From Streptomyces cavernicola (GTDB lineage: Bacteria > Actinomycetota > Actinomycetes > Streptomycetales > Streptomycetaceae), in the NCBI RefSeq assembly GCF_029968035.1, contig NZ_JASCIQ010000014.1, positions 1-64,000 of the forward strand: a stretch of 64,000 nucleotides of DNA, in the 5' to 3' direction. Below, piece by piece: positions 32,682 through 39,695 of the stretch. The position numbers were made by a program, and so were the translations under genes. Under the pieces are notes generated by a model. The model was not told the origin of the DNA. It ran no database searches and worked only from the letters and a program-made list of their open reading frames with translations. Within the stretch, counting starts at the first letter, position 1; the number at the start of each line of letters is the position of its first letter.

Positions 32682-33782
32682 TCAGCGCAGTGGGTCGTAC
32701 GGGCTCAGGTCGAGGCCGGGGGCGACCCCGCGGGCGAGGCGGGCCGCGACCGTGCCCACGTACGGGCCGGTCGTCAGGCCGTTCGGGCCGAGGCCGTTGG
32801 CGACGATCAGACCGGGGAGCCGCGGGACCGGGCCGAGCAGGGGGCGGCTGTCGGGTCCGGTGGGGCGGAAGCCGACGCGGGTCTCGATGTGGGTGGCGTC
32901 GGCGAGGCCGGGGGCCACCGCGAGGGCTTCGCCGAGGACTTCGGCCGTACCGGCGGCGGTCACCCGGTGGTCGAAACCGGCGTCGTCCTCGCGGGTGGCG
33001 CCGACGACGACGCGCGAGTCGTCGAAGGCGAGGAGGTAGTGGCGGGACTGCGGGAGGACGACGGGCCAGTCCGCGGTGGCCGTGCCGGGCAGGCGCAGAT
33101 GGACGATCTGGCCGCGCTGCGGGGTGACGCGTACGTGCACGCCGAAGGGTTCGAGGAGGGTCGGCGACCAGGCGCCGGCCGCCGCGATCACGGCGTCCGC
33201 GCCGTGGAACCGGTCGCCGACGCGCACTCCGCGCACGGTGGTGTCCGCGACCAACTCGGCGGTTCCTTCGACGAGTTGGGCCCCGTGGCGGGCGGCGGCG
33301 CGGAGCATCGCGTCGCGGACGGCGCGGCCGTCGAGGCGGGCCGCGCCGGGGATGCGCATCGCGGGGCCTTCGTGACCCAGAGGCGGGAAGAGCTCGCGGG
33401 CGCGGCGGCCGTCGATCAGCTCCACCTCTCCCGCCGCCGGGGACTTCGCGGCGCGTTCGGCGACGGTGTGCAGCCGCTGCTCGGCGTCCGCCTCGGTGAC
33501 CAGGCAGAGGGCGCCGACGCGGCGGTGGCCGAGCTCGGTCTCGCCGTCGGCCGCCAACTGCGCGAGGAGTTCCGGGTAGTGCTCGGCCCCGGCGACCGCG
33601 ATCCGGTACCAGTCCGGGTCGTCGTCCGTCCGCGAGGACCACGGGCAGACGATGCCCGCACCGGCCGATGTCGCGCGGCCCGGGGCGCCGGAGTCGACGA
33701 GGACCACGTCCACTCCGGCGCGGGCCAGTGCGTATCCGGCTGCCGCCCCGACGATGCCGCTGCCGACGACCACGACTCGCAT
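32682..33782 (-). CDS. DAO-family FAD-dependent oxidoreductase
   Basis: A 366-residue flavoprotein. The N-terminal Rossmann motif is VVVVGSGIVGAAAGYALARA followed by VVLVDSGAPG. The middle contains AAGAWSPTLLEP and the C-terminus the DAO closing motif in GFRPTGPDSRPLLGPVP and ANGLGPNGLTTGP. Relatives oxidise glycine, sarcosine, D-amino acids or dimethylglycine. Placement next to the choline cassette suggests an N-methylglycine or amino acid substrate, but it is convergent with codA and may be independent. ATG 33782 has GGGAGG upstream. Confidence 0.85.
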   Translation of the reverse strand: MRVVVVGSGIVGAAAGYALARAGVDVVLVDSGAPGRATSAGAGIVCPWSSRTDDDPDWYRIAVAGAEHYPELLAQLAADGETELGHRRVGALCLVTEADAEQRLHTVAERAAKSPAAGEVELIDGRRARELFPPLGHEGPAMRIPGAARLDGRAVRDAMLRAAARHGAQLVEGTAELVADTTVRGVRVGDRFHGADAVIAAAGAWSPTLLEPFGVHVRVTPQRGQIVHLRLPGTATADWPVVLPQSRHYLLAFDDSRVVVGATREDDAGFDHRVTAAGTAEVLGEALAVAPGLADATHIETRVGFRPTGPDSRPLLGPVPRLPGLIVANGLGPNGLTTGPYVGTVAARLARGVAPGLDLSPYDPLR

Positions 33783-33960
33783 GCGTACCTCCCAGTTCGA
33801 CGCTGGTGTCCTCCGGTCACTTCCCCGGCCGGCGGGCCGGGAGACCCATGGGGTTGGGGAAGGGCAGGACATGCCAGGCCGTACGGGCGAAGGCTGCTTC
33901 CAAGGTGTCAGCCTCACCGCCAACCACCTTGCGGACAAGGGCTGTTGAGGGTGTCCGACG

Positions 33961-34650
33961 TCACCCGGACGCCGGCTCCAGGCGGACGCAGCAGCGGCCT
34001 TCGCCCGGCGCCAGGCACGCCCGCAGGCCGCCCTCCGCCAGCCCTTCGAGTACACCCTCGACGAGGTGCAGGTTCATGCCGCACACCGTCTCGGTGTGTT
34101 CCCGGGCGAGGGCGTGGAACGGGCAGTTGCCGAGGACGAGGGCGTCGCCGTCCTCGCGGGGTTCGAAGCCGTTGCGTTCCAGTACGGCGAGCACCGCGCG
34201 CACGCCGTCGCCTGTCGCGCCCTGTGCGGCGAACTGCGCGCCCAGCTTGTGGGCGTTGCGGTGCAGGACCACCCGGACCGGTTCGCCGGAGGCCTCCGAC
34301 TCCTCCATGGCGCGCGCGAGGAGGTGCCCGGCCAGTTCGTAGTGGCGCTCGGGGAGGTTGACGGTGACCTGAGCGGCGGCGCGCTTGTAGTGCTTGGCGG
34401 GGCGGCCGGCGCCCGGCCCCCTGCGGCCGGTGCGGCGTTCGTAGACGACGTCGAGCAGCGCCGCTTCGGCCAGGCGGTCCAGGTGGAAGGCGGCCGTCTG
34501 GCGGGTGAGGCCCAGTGCTTCGGCGGCCTCCTCGCGGCTGACGGGGGCGGCCATGCGCACGACGTACTCGTACAGGCGCCTGCGGTTCGGTTCGCCGAGT
34601 GCGGCGACGGCGGAGACGTCGGGGCGGGGTGGTTCGGGCGGGCGGTCCAC
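33961..34650 (-). CDS. SufR-like HTH regulator with C-terminal cysteine cluster
   Basis: A 229-residue ArsR/DeoR-type winged-helix regulator with the HTH at residues 12-90 (NRRRLYEYVVRMAAPVSREE, then LTRQTAAFHLDRLAEAALL). The C-terminal domain has Cys176, Cys190, Cys212, Cys220 and Cys221, with the first in GNCPFHALAREHTETVC. This Cys layout resembles the Fe-S-binding domain of SufR-type regulators. The GTG at 34650 lies 6 bases after a TACAAT -10 element, so the mRNA is probably leaderless. It is divergent from a DoxX-like gene that it probably controls. Confidence 0.82.
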   Translation of the reverse strand: MDRPPEPPRPDVSAVAALGEPNRRRLYEYVVRMAAPVSREEAAEALGLTRQTAAFHLDRLAEAALLDVVYERRTGRRGPGAGRPAKHYKRAAAQVTVNLPERHYELAGHLLARAMEESEASGEPVRVVLHRNAHKLGAQFAAQGATGDGVRAVLAVLERNGFEPREDGDALVLGNCPFHALAREHTETVCGMNLHLVEGVLEGLAEGGLRACLAPGEGRCCVRLEPASG

Positions 34651-34656
34651 GCCCTC

Positions 34657-34685
34657 ATTGTAAAACCAATAAGCATTGACTAAAG
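34657..34685 (-). promoter_or_regulatory. Promoter for a leaderless transcript of the SufR-like gene
   Basis: TACAAT (minus strand, 34662-34657) is followed by six bases and then GTG 34650, placing the transcription start at or next to the start codon. The -35 position 17 bases upstream reads CTTTAG, a weak match. The region is unusually AT-rich. Confidence 0.5.
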
Positions 34686-34704
34686 AAAAATTCCGCGCTT
34701 CTAT
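34676..34704 (+). promoter_or_regulatory. Candidate promoter for the DoxX-like gene
   Basis: TTGACT (34676-34681) and TTCTAT (34699-34704) are spaced by 17 bases. A CTATC/GATAG dyad (34701-34726) just downstream could be an operator. The promoter is back to back with that of the SufR-like gene. Confidence 0.4.
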
Positions 34705-34738
34705 CGTTAGTAAGAGTTGTTGATAGAAGGAGGGCGTC

Positions 34739-35167
34739 ATGTCGTCCCCGATCACCGCAACCACCCCGTCCGCCGGAACGCGGCGGGCCGCGCTCACCGA
34801 TCCCGGCTATCAGGCCTTCGCGATCCTGCGCGTCGGATTCACCGTGGCGCCGATCCTGTTCGGCCTCGACAAGTTCTTCAACCTGCTCGTGGACTGGCCC
34901 GTCTACCTCGCTCCGTGGGTCGACGACCTCCTGCCGGGCACGGCTCAGCAGGTCATGTACGCGGTCGGAGTGGTCGAGATCATCGCCGGGCTCGTCGTCG
35001 CGTTCGCCCCTCGGTTCGGGGGCTGGCTGGTCGCCGCTTGGCTCGGCGGCATCATCGTCAACCTGCTGACCATCCCCGGGCACTACGACATCGCGCTGCG
35101 CGACTTCGGCCTGCTGCTCGGCGCGGTCGCCCTGGCCCGGCTCGCCCAGCGCTACCACCGCGCATGA
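34739..35167 (+). CDS. DoxX-like membrane protein
   Basis: A 142-residue protein with four transmembrane helices after a 25-residue polar N-terminus. It contains ILRVGFTVAPILFGLDKFFN, AVGVVEIIAGLVVAF and FGLLLGAVALARL, typical of small DoxX/DoxD-fold membrane proteins. ATG 34739 has AAGGAGG upstream. Relatives take part in thiosulfate/sulfur redox or oxidative-stress complexes, but no specific reaction can be assigned. It is divergent from the Cys-rich regulator and ends before a strong terminator. Confidence 0.8.
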   Translation: MSSPITATTPSAGTRRAALTDPGYQAFAILRVGFTVAPILFGLDKFFNLLVDWPVYLAPWVDDLLPGTAQQVMYAVGVVEIIAGLVVAFAPRFGGWLVAAWLGGIIVNLLTIPGHYDIALRDFGLLLGAVALARLAQRYHRA

Positions 35168-35208
35168 CGCGAGGGGCCACCGGAAGACTCCGCTCCCCCG
35201 CCCCGACC

Positions 35209-35248
35209 CCCGCCCGCACGGCATCGACCGACCTGCCGTGCGGGCGGG
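35209..35248 (+). terminator. Terminator after the DoxX-like gene
   Basis: Arms CCCGCCCGCACGGCA / TGCCGTGCGGGCGGG, perfect over 15 bases with a 10-base loop, lie 41 bases past the stop codon. Confidence 0.7.
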
Positions 35249-35300
35249 CCGCGTTCCGCCGCACCCGCACTGGCCGCGGTCCGTCGCACCCTCGCTGTAA

Positions 35301-35312
35301 TTGGTCAGCCAA
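35301..35312. promoter_or_regulatory. OYE-regulon operator, copy 1
   Basis: TTGGTCAGCCAA lies 66 bases upstream of the first Old Yellow Enzyme gene, in an AT-richer promoter region. On the sense strand 11 of 12 positions match the element ahead of the second OYE gene (39068-39079). Confidence 0.6.
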
Positions 35313-35378
35313 GTATTCAGTAAGGTGAGGCCCACAGGAGTTACTTGCCCCGCCCATCAAGCTGTTCTTGGAGACCTT

Positions 35379-36443
35379 GTGACCACCGCGTTCGACCCGA
35401 TCGACCTGCCCGGAATCCGCCTCGCCAGCCGGATCGTCGTGGCCCCGATGACCCGCAGCCGCGCCACCGCGGAGGCGCTGCCCACCGCGCTCACGGCCGA
35501 GTACTACGCCCAGCGGGCCTCCGCCGGGCTGATCGTCACCGAGGGCGTCCAGCCCTCCGTCGTCGGCCAGGGCTACCCGAACACCCCCGGCCTGCACACG
35601 GCCGAGCAGATCGCCGCCTGGCGCACCGTCACCGACGCCGTGCACGCGGCCGGCGGCCGGATCTTCGCCCAGCTCATGCACACCGGCCGCATCGGCCACC
35701 CCGATCTGCTGCCCGAGGGAGTCGTCAACGTCGCGCCCTCCCCGGTGGCCGCCGACGGCCAGGTGTACACGCACGAGGGGCCCAAGGAGTTCGTCACCCC
35801 GCGCGAGCTGACCGACGCCGAGATCCGCGCCACCGTCGACGACTTCGCCGCGGCCGCCCGCAACGCCGTCGAGGCCGGGTTCGACGGGGTCGAACTGCAC
35901 GGCGCCAACGGCTACTTGATCCATCAGTTCCTCTCCCCCGGCAGCAATCTGCGCGGCGACGACTGGGGCGGTTCGGTGGCCGGCCGCATCCGGTTCGCCG
36001 TGGAGACCGTCAAGGCCGTGGCCGAGGCGATCGGGCCCGGCCGTACGGCGATCCGGCTTTCGCCGGGCAACCCGTTCAACAGCATCGTGGAGCCGGAGCC
36101 CGAGCCCACGTACACCGCGCTCGTCGACGCCCTCGCGCCGCTGGGGCTCGCCTATCTGCACGTGGTCGAGGTCGAGCCGCAGGCCCGCAAGGTGACGGCC
36201 GTGCTGCGCGAGCGGTTCGGCGGCGTCTTCGTGCTCAGCCCGGCGACCGAGGGCCCCACCGGTCCCGAGTCCCTCGCCCTCGTCGAGGACGGCACCACCG
36301 ATGTCGTCGCGTACGGCCAGCTCTTCCTCGCCAACCCCGACCTGCCGGCCCGTCTGCAGGCCGGCGGCCCCTTCAACTCGCCCGACCCGTCCACCTTCTA
36401 CGGCGGCGGGGCCGCGGGGTACACCGACTACCCCGCGCTCTGA
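35379..36443 (+). CDS. Old Yellow Enzyme-family alkene reductase
   Basis: A 354-residue FMN-dependent TIM-barrel ene-reductase. The substrate-binding His174 and Asn177 are in GVELHGANGYLIHQFLSP. The FMN-binding N-terminal strand is IVVAPMTRSRAT, and the C-terminal end is GGGAAGYTDYPAL. Such enzymes reduce activated C=C bonds in enones, quinones, maleimides and nitro compounds with NAD(P)H. GTG 35379 is preceded by GGAG. It is followed 118 bases later by the double-domain regulator, which is flanked on its other side by a second OYE gene. Confidence 0.92.
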   Translation: MTTAFDPIDLPGIRLASRIVVAPMTRSRATAEALPTALTAEYYAQRASAGLIVTEGVQPSVVGQGYPNTPGLHTAEQIAAWRTVTDAVHAAGGRIFAQLMHTGRIGHPDLLPEGVVNVAPSPVAADGQVYTHEGPKEFVTPRELTDAEIRATVDDFAAAARNAVEAGFDGVELHGANGYLIHQFLSPGSNLRGDDWGGSVAGRIRFAVETVKAVAEAIGPGRTAIRLSPGNPFNSIVEPEPEPTYTALVDALAPLGLAYLHVVEVEPQARKVTAVLRERFGGVFVLSPATEGPTGPESLALVEDGTTDVVAYGQLFLANPDLPARLQAGGPFNSPDPSTFYGGGAAGYTDYPAL

Positions 36444-36561
36444 CGCCTCGGGCCGGGGCCCGCTCGCGGCGGCTCCTCCGGCCACGGCCCCGGCCCGGTG
36501 CTCCGGTACTGTCGGCGTAGCCGTCCGTGCGCGGGCGGGACGCCGAAACAGGAGGTCAGCA

Positions 36562-37989
36562 GTGGTGAACGAGGAGGCCCCGCAGGGGCGGTCCCCGCTC
36601 CTCGTCCTGGGCAAGATCCGGTCCATCCTGGAGAGCTTCGCCCCCGAGACGCCGGAACTGACGCTGCCGCAGATCAGGCAGCGGACCGGGCTGCCCGCCA
36701 GCACCTGCCAGCGCCTGGTGCAGAACCTGCTGCACGAGGGCTTCCTCGACCGCTCCGGCGACGGCTACCGCATCGGGCTGTCCCTGGTGCGGATGGCCGC
36801 CGCCGGCGTGCACGGCTTCGACCCGCTGCGGCAGGTGCAGCCGTTCCTCGACGAGCTGCGCGACGGCACGGGCGAGACCGCCTGCCTGTACGTACGGGAC
36901 GGGCTGCGGCAGAGCGTCGTGGAGCTCGCCGAGACCCGGCACGCGGTCAAGCGCACCGTCGCCCTGGGCATGACGGCGCCGCTGCACGCGGACTCGGCGG
37001 GCAAGGTGTTCCTCGCGTACGACGACACGGCCTGGCACGAGGCACGCGAGGCGGGGCTGCCGCCGGTCACCGGACAGACGGCCAAGGGGCAGACGGTCGC
37101 TGGACAGACGGGCACGAATGCGGCGGAGCTTGACCGGCAGCGGGAGGCCGTGCGGCGTCAGGGGTACGCCGAGTCGTTCGAGGAACTCGACCCCGGCTGC
37201 GGCTCGGTGAGCGCGCCGGTCTTCGGGGTGCACGGCGAACTCGTGGCCGTACTGGGCGTCGTGGCCCCCGTGCAGCGCCTCTCCCCCGCCGACGTACCGG
37301 AGTTGGCCGCCCGCGTAGTGGCCGCCGCGGCGGACGCCTCGCGCGCGATCGGCGGGAGCGCGGCGGCGCGGGAGGAGGCTGGAACGTCCGCCGAGGCGGC
37401 CGGTGTCGACGCGTGCCGCGTCGCGCAGCCCGCCGACGCCGAGGCGTGCGTCGCCCAACAGCCCGCCATCTCAGGGGAGTTGTGTGCGACGGGCACCGCT
37501 CCGTCCGGCGCGACCTGGGGCCCGGTCAGCCACGCCCTGTTCCGCGCCGGGCGACTGCACCGTGTCCTCGCGGGCAACCTGCTGCGCCGCGCGGGCCTCT
37601 ACCCGGGCCAGGAGATCCTGCTCATGCTGCTGTGGGACGAGGACGACCGCCCGCAGGCCGACCTGATCCGCGCGCTCGCCCTGGACGCGTCCACGGTGAC
37701 GAAGATGCTGCAGCGGCTCCAGCAGGCGGGGTTCGTCACCCGTACCCCGTCGCCGACCGACCGGCGGGCCTCGATCGTCTCGCTCACCGAGGCCGGACGG
37801 GCGCTGCAGGGCCAGGTCGCCGAGCTCTGGGGCGAGTTGGAGCAGGGCTCCGTCCGGCTGCTGACCGCCGAGGAGACGAGCACGGCCACCCGTCTCCTCG
37901 GCCGGATCGAGCAGGGCCTGAGTCAGGCCACCGGGTCGCCCGCGGGGCCGGCCGGCGGATCGAGCGGCGGGGCGGCGAGCGCCGGGTAG
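36562..37989 (+). CDS. IclR-MarR fusion transcriptional regulator
   Basis: A 475-residue protein joining two complete regulators. Residues 14-72 form an IclR winged helix (LTLPQIRQRTGLPASTCQRL) and 85-262 an IclR effector domain (GETACLYVRDG, APLHADSAGKVFLA, LVAVLGVVAPV). Residues 263-318 are an Ala-rich linker with Cys285, Cys296 and Cys308. Residues 320-453 are a full MarR domain (QADLIRALALDASTVTKMLQ, then the wing TRTPSPTDRRASIVSLTEAG). GTG 36562 or 36565 follows GGAGG. The coding region is continuous, with no sign of a frameshift. Flanked by two OYE genes, it probably senses electrophiles or their products. Its end overlaps the convergent OYE gene by 67 bases. Confidence 0.85.
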   Translation: MVNEEAPQGRSPLLVLGKIRSILESFAPETPELTLPQIRQRTGLPASTCQRLVQNLLHEGFLDRSGDGYRIGLSLVRMAAAGVHGFDPLRQVQPFLDELRDGTGETACLYVRDGLRQSVVELAETRHAVKRTVALGMTAPLHADSAGKVFLAYDDTAWHEAREAGLPPVTGQTAKGQTVAGQTGTNAAELDRQREAVRRQGYAESFEELDPGCGSVSAPVFGVHGELVAVLGVVAPVQRLSPADVPELAARVVAAAADASRAIGGSAAAREEAGTSAEAAGVDACRVAQPADAEACVAQQPAISGELCATGTAPSGATWGPVSHALFRAGRLHRVLAGNLLRRAGLYPGQEILLMLLWDEDDRPQADLIRALALDASTVTKMLQRLQQAGFVTRTPSPTDRRASIVSLTEAGRALQGQVAELWGELEQGSVRLLTAEETSTATRLLGRIEQGLSQATGSPAGPAGGSSGGAASAG

Positions 37990-39038
37990 TCGGTGTAGCC
38001 CTCGTCCCCTCCCCCGTACAGGCCCTCGGGGTTGATCTCGTTGAGCGGCGCACCCGTGCGGAAGCGGGCGACCAGGTCCGGGTTGGCGAGGAAGCCGCGG
38101 CCGAACGCGATCAGGTCGGCGCCCCGCTCCAGCCAGCGCTCGGCGTTCTCCAGGCCGGCGTCGGCGGGCGGCTGCGGGAACGAGTTGAGCGGGTTGACGA
38201 CGAGGGTGCCCGGCCAGTTGGCGCGGATCTTGTCGTTCAGCTCCTCGTCGTCCGATGCGGCCAGGTGCAGGTGGGCGAGGCCGAGCGGTGCGAGCGCGTC
38301 CAGGAGTGCCGTGTACAGGGCGATGCTGTCGCCCTCGGCGATGTCGTTCAGCTCCCTGCCGGGCGAGATCCGCAGGCCCACCCGGTCCGCGCCGATCGCG
38401 GCGGCCACGGCCTCGACCACCTCGACGGCGAAGCGGATCCGGTTCTCGACGGGGCCGCCGTACGCGTCGGTGCGCCGGTTGCTGTTGGCCGCGAGGAACT
38501 GGTGCAGCAGGAATCCCATCGCGCCGTGGAGCTCGACGCCGTCGAAGCCGGCCTCGATCCCCCGCTCGGCGGCGCGCACGAACTCCCTTACCACGTCCGG
38601 GACTTCGGCGGTGGTGAGCGCGCGCGGCTCGACCAGGTCCTTGGGGCCTTCGGGCGTGAAGATCTGCCCGTCGGCGCGGACCGCCGAGGGGGCGACCGGC
38701 GTGAGGCCGTGCACGCTCGGGTGGCCGACGCGGCCCGCATGCTGGATCTGCAGGAAGATCCGCCCGCCGGCGGCATGCACCGCGTCCGTGACCGCGCGCC
38801 AGCCCGCCACCTGCTCGTCGGTGTGGATGCCCGGCGTCATGGGGTGGCCCTGGCCCTGTGGTGACGGCTGGGTCCCCTCGGTGAGGATCAGCCCGGCCGA
38901 GGCGCGCTGGGCGTAGTACGTGGCCATGCTCGGCGTGGGCACGCCGTCGAGGCCGGCGCGGCTGCGCGTCATGGGGGCCATCACCAGGCGGTTGGGCAGG
39001 TCGAGGCGGCCGTGCCGGACGGGTTCGAACAGGGACAT
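37923..39038 (-). CDS. Second Old Yellow Enzyme-family alkene reductase
   Basis: A 371-residue FMN ene-reductase related to the one at 35379 but clearly diverged. The usual His-x-x-Asn/His pair reads HGAM (His171, Met174 in VELHGAMGFLLHQF), so the second hydrogen-bonding residue is replaced by Met. The C-terminus has a 15-residue Pro/Ala-rich extension encoded within the region overlapping the regulator gene. ATG 39038 has AAGGAG upstream. A TTGGTCGGCCAA element precedes it. Likely role is detoxification of enones or quinones. Confidence 0.9.
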   Translation of the reverse strand: MSLFEPVRHGRLDLPNRLVMAPMTRSRAGLDGVPTPSMATYYAQRASAGLILTEGTQPSPQGQGHPMTPGIHTDEQVAGWRAVTDAVHAAGGRIFLQIQHAGRVGHPSVHGLTPVAPSAVRADGQIFTPEGPKDLVEPRALTTAEVPDVVREFVRAAERGIEAGFDGVELHGAMGFLLHQFLAANSNRRTDAYGGPVENRIRFAVEVVEAVAAAIGADRVGLRISPGRELNDIAEGDSIALYTALLDALAPLGLAHLHLAASDDEELNDKIRANWPGTLVVNPLNSFPQPPADAGLENAERWLERGADLIAFGRGFLANPDLVARFRTGAPLNEINPEGLYGGGDEGYTDYPALAAPPLDPPAGPAGDPVA

Positions 39039-39067
39039 ACGGCATCGCTCCTTCACAGGCCAACCCT

Positions 39068-39079
39068 TTGGCCGACCAA
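39068..39079. promoter_or_regulatory. OYE-regulon operator, copy 2
   Basis: On the sense (minus) strand this reads TTGGTCGGCCAA, 30 bases upstream of the second OYE start codon and differing from copy 1 at a single base. Confidence 0.6.
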
Positions 39080-39184
39080 ATATCACGACCAGGGAACATG
39101 CCACATCAGGCCTTCATTCCCGGAGCGAGGAATGAATCTGGCCCACGTTATAGTTGACTCCGCAAGTATTTGGGTCAGACATCA

Positions 39185-39196
39185 TTGGCTGGCCAC
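39185..39196. promoter_or_regulatory. OYE-regulon operator, copy 3
   Basis: GTGGCCAGCCAA (minus strand) matches copy 1 at 10 of 12 positions. It lies 57 bases upstream of the DoxX gene at 39253 and within the divergent promoter region shared with the second OYE gene. Confidence 0.45.
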
Positions 39197-39252
39197 TAAC
39201 CGCGTCGGCTCGTCCCCCACGGCACGGCGCCCCGTCCCACACCGGAGAACCC

Positions 39253-39603
39253 ATGTCTGTCGCGTACATCGTCCTCGCCGTCCTGCTGTCCCTGATGCTC
39301 GTCGTCTCCGGGCGCGGGAAGCTCGTGCGGGACCCCAAGGTGATGCCCGCCCTGGAGACCGTCGGCGTCTCGGCCGGGATGCTGCCCGTACTGGCCGCGC
39401 TGGAGTTCGCGGGCGCCCTCGGCCTGCTCATCGGCATCGGCTTCCGGCCGCTCGGTGTCGCGGCGGCGGTGGGCGTGGTGCTGTACTTCTTCGGTGCCGT
39501 GGTCGCCCACCTGCGCGTGAAGGACGTCAAGGGGACGCCGGGCGCCGGTGTCCTGCTCGTGGTCTCGGCGGCCGCGCTGGCGCTCGCCGCCGCCACCGTG
39601 TGA
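39253..39603 (+). CDS. DoxX-family membrane protein
   Basis: A 116-residue protein with four transmembrane helices (YIVLAVLLSLMLVVSG, VLAALEFAGALGLLIGIGF, VAAAVGVVLYFFGAVVAHLR, GVLLVVSAAALALAAA). The motif GRGKLVRDP after the first helix is typical of the DoxX_2 group. ATG 39253 has GGAG upstream. It is divergent from the second OYE gene and shares its operator region, suggesting it belongs to the same stress regulon. A bidirectional terminator follows. Confidence 0.82.
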   Translation: MSVAYIVLAVLLSLMLVVSGRGKLVRDPKVMPALETVGVSAGMLPVLAALEFAGALGLLIGIGFRPLGVAAAVGVVLYFFGAVVAHLRVKDVKGTPGAGVLLVVSAAALALAAATV

Positions 39604-39637
39604 GCAGTCCACCGTGTGAGCGGTACGGAGGAACGCG

Positions 39638-39679
39638 CGAAGGGGCCCGGCCAGTCGACGTACTGGCCGGGCCCCTTCG
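39638..39679. terminator. Bidirectional terminator between DoxX gene and gnd
   Basis: Perfect 18-base arms (CGAAGGGGCCCGGCCAGT / ACTGGCCGGGCCCCTTCG) with a 6-base loop lie between the convergent genes. Confidence 0.78.
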
Positions 39680-39695
39680 TGTCGCGTACGCGGAG

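Noticed and set aside
33783..33960. Possible riboswitch (TPP or glycine type) upstream of the DAO-family gene
   Set aside because: The 178-base leader has some hairpins but none of the conserved riboswitch core sequences, and a short open frame at 33871-33948 lacks a start site context.
31077..34361. Open frame of about 1,090 codons on the plus strand overlapping codA and its neighbours
   Set aside because: Composition is Arg/Gly/Pro-rich with no domain, and codA in another frame has full-length homology to choline oxidase.
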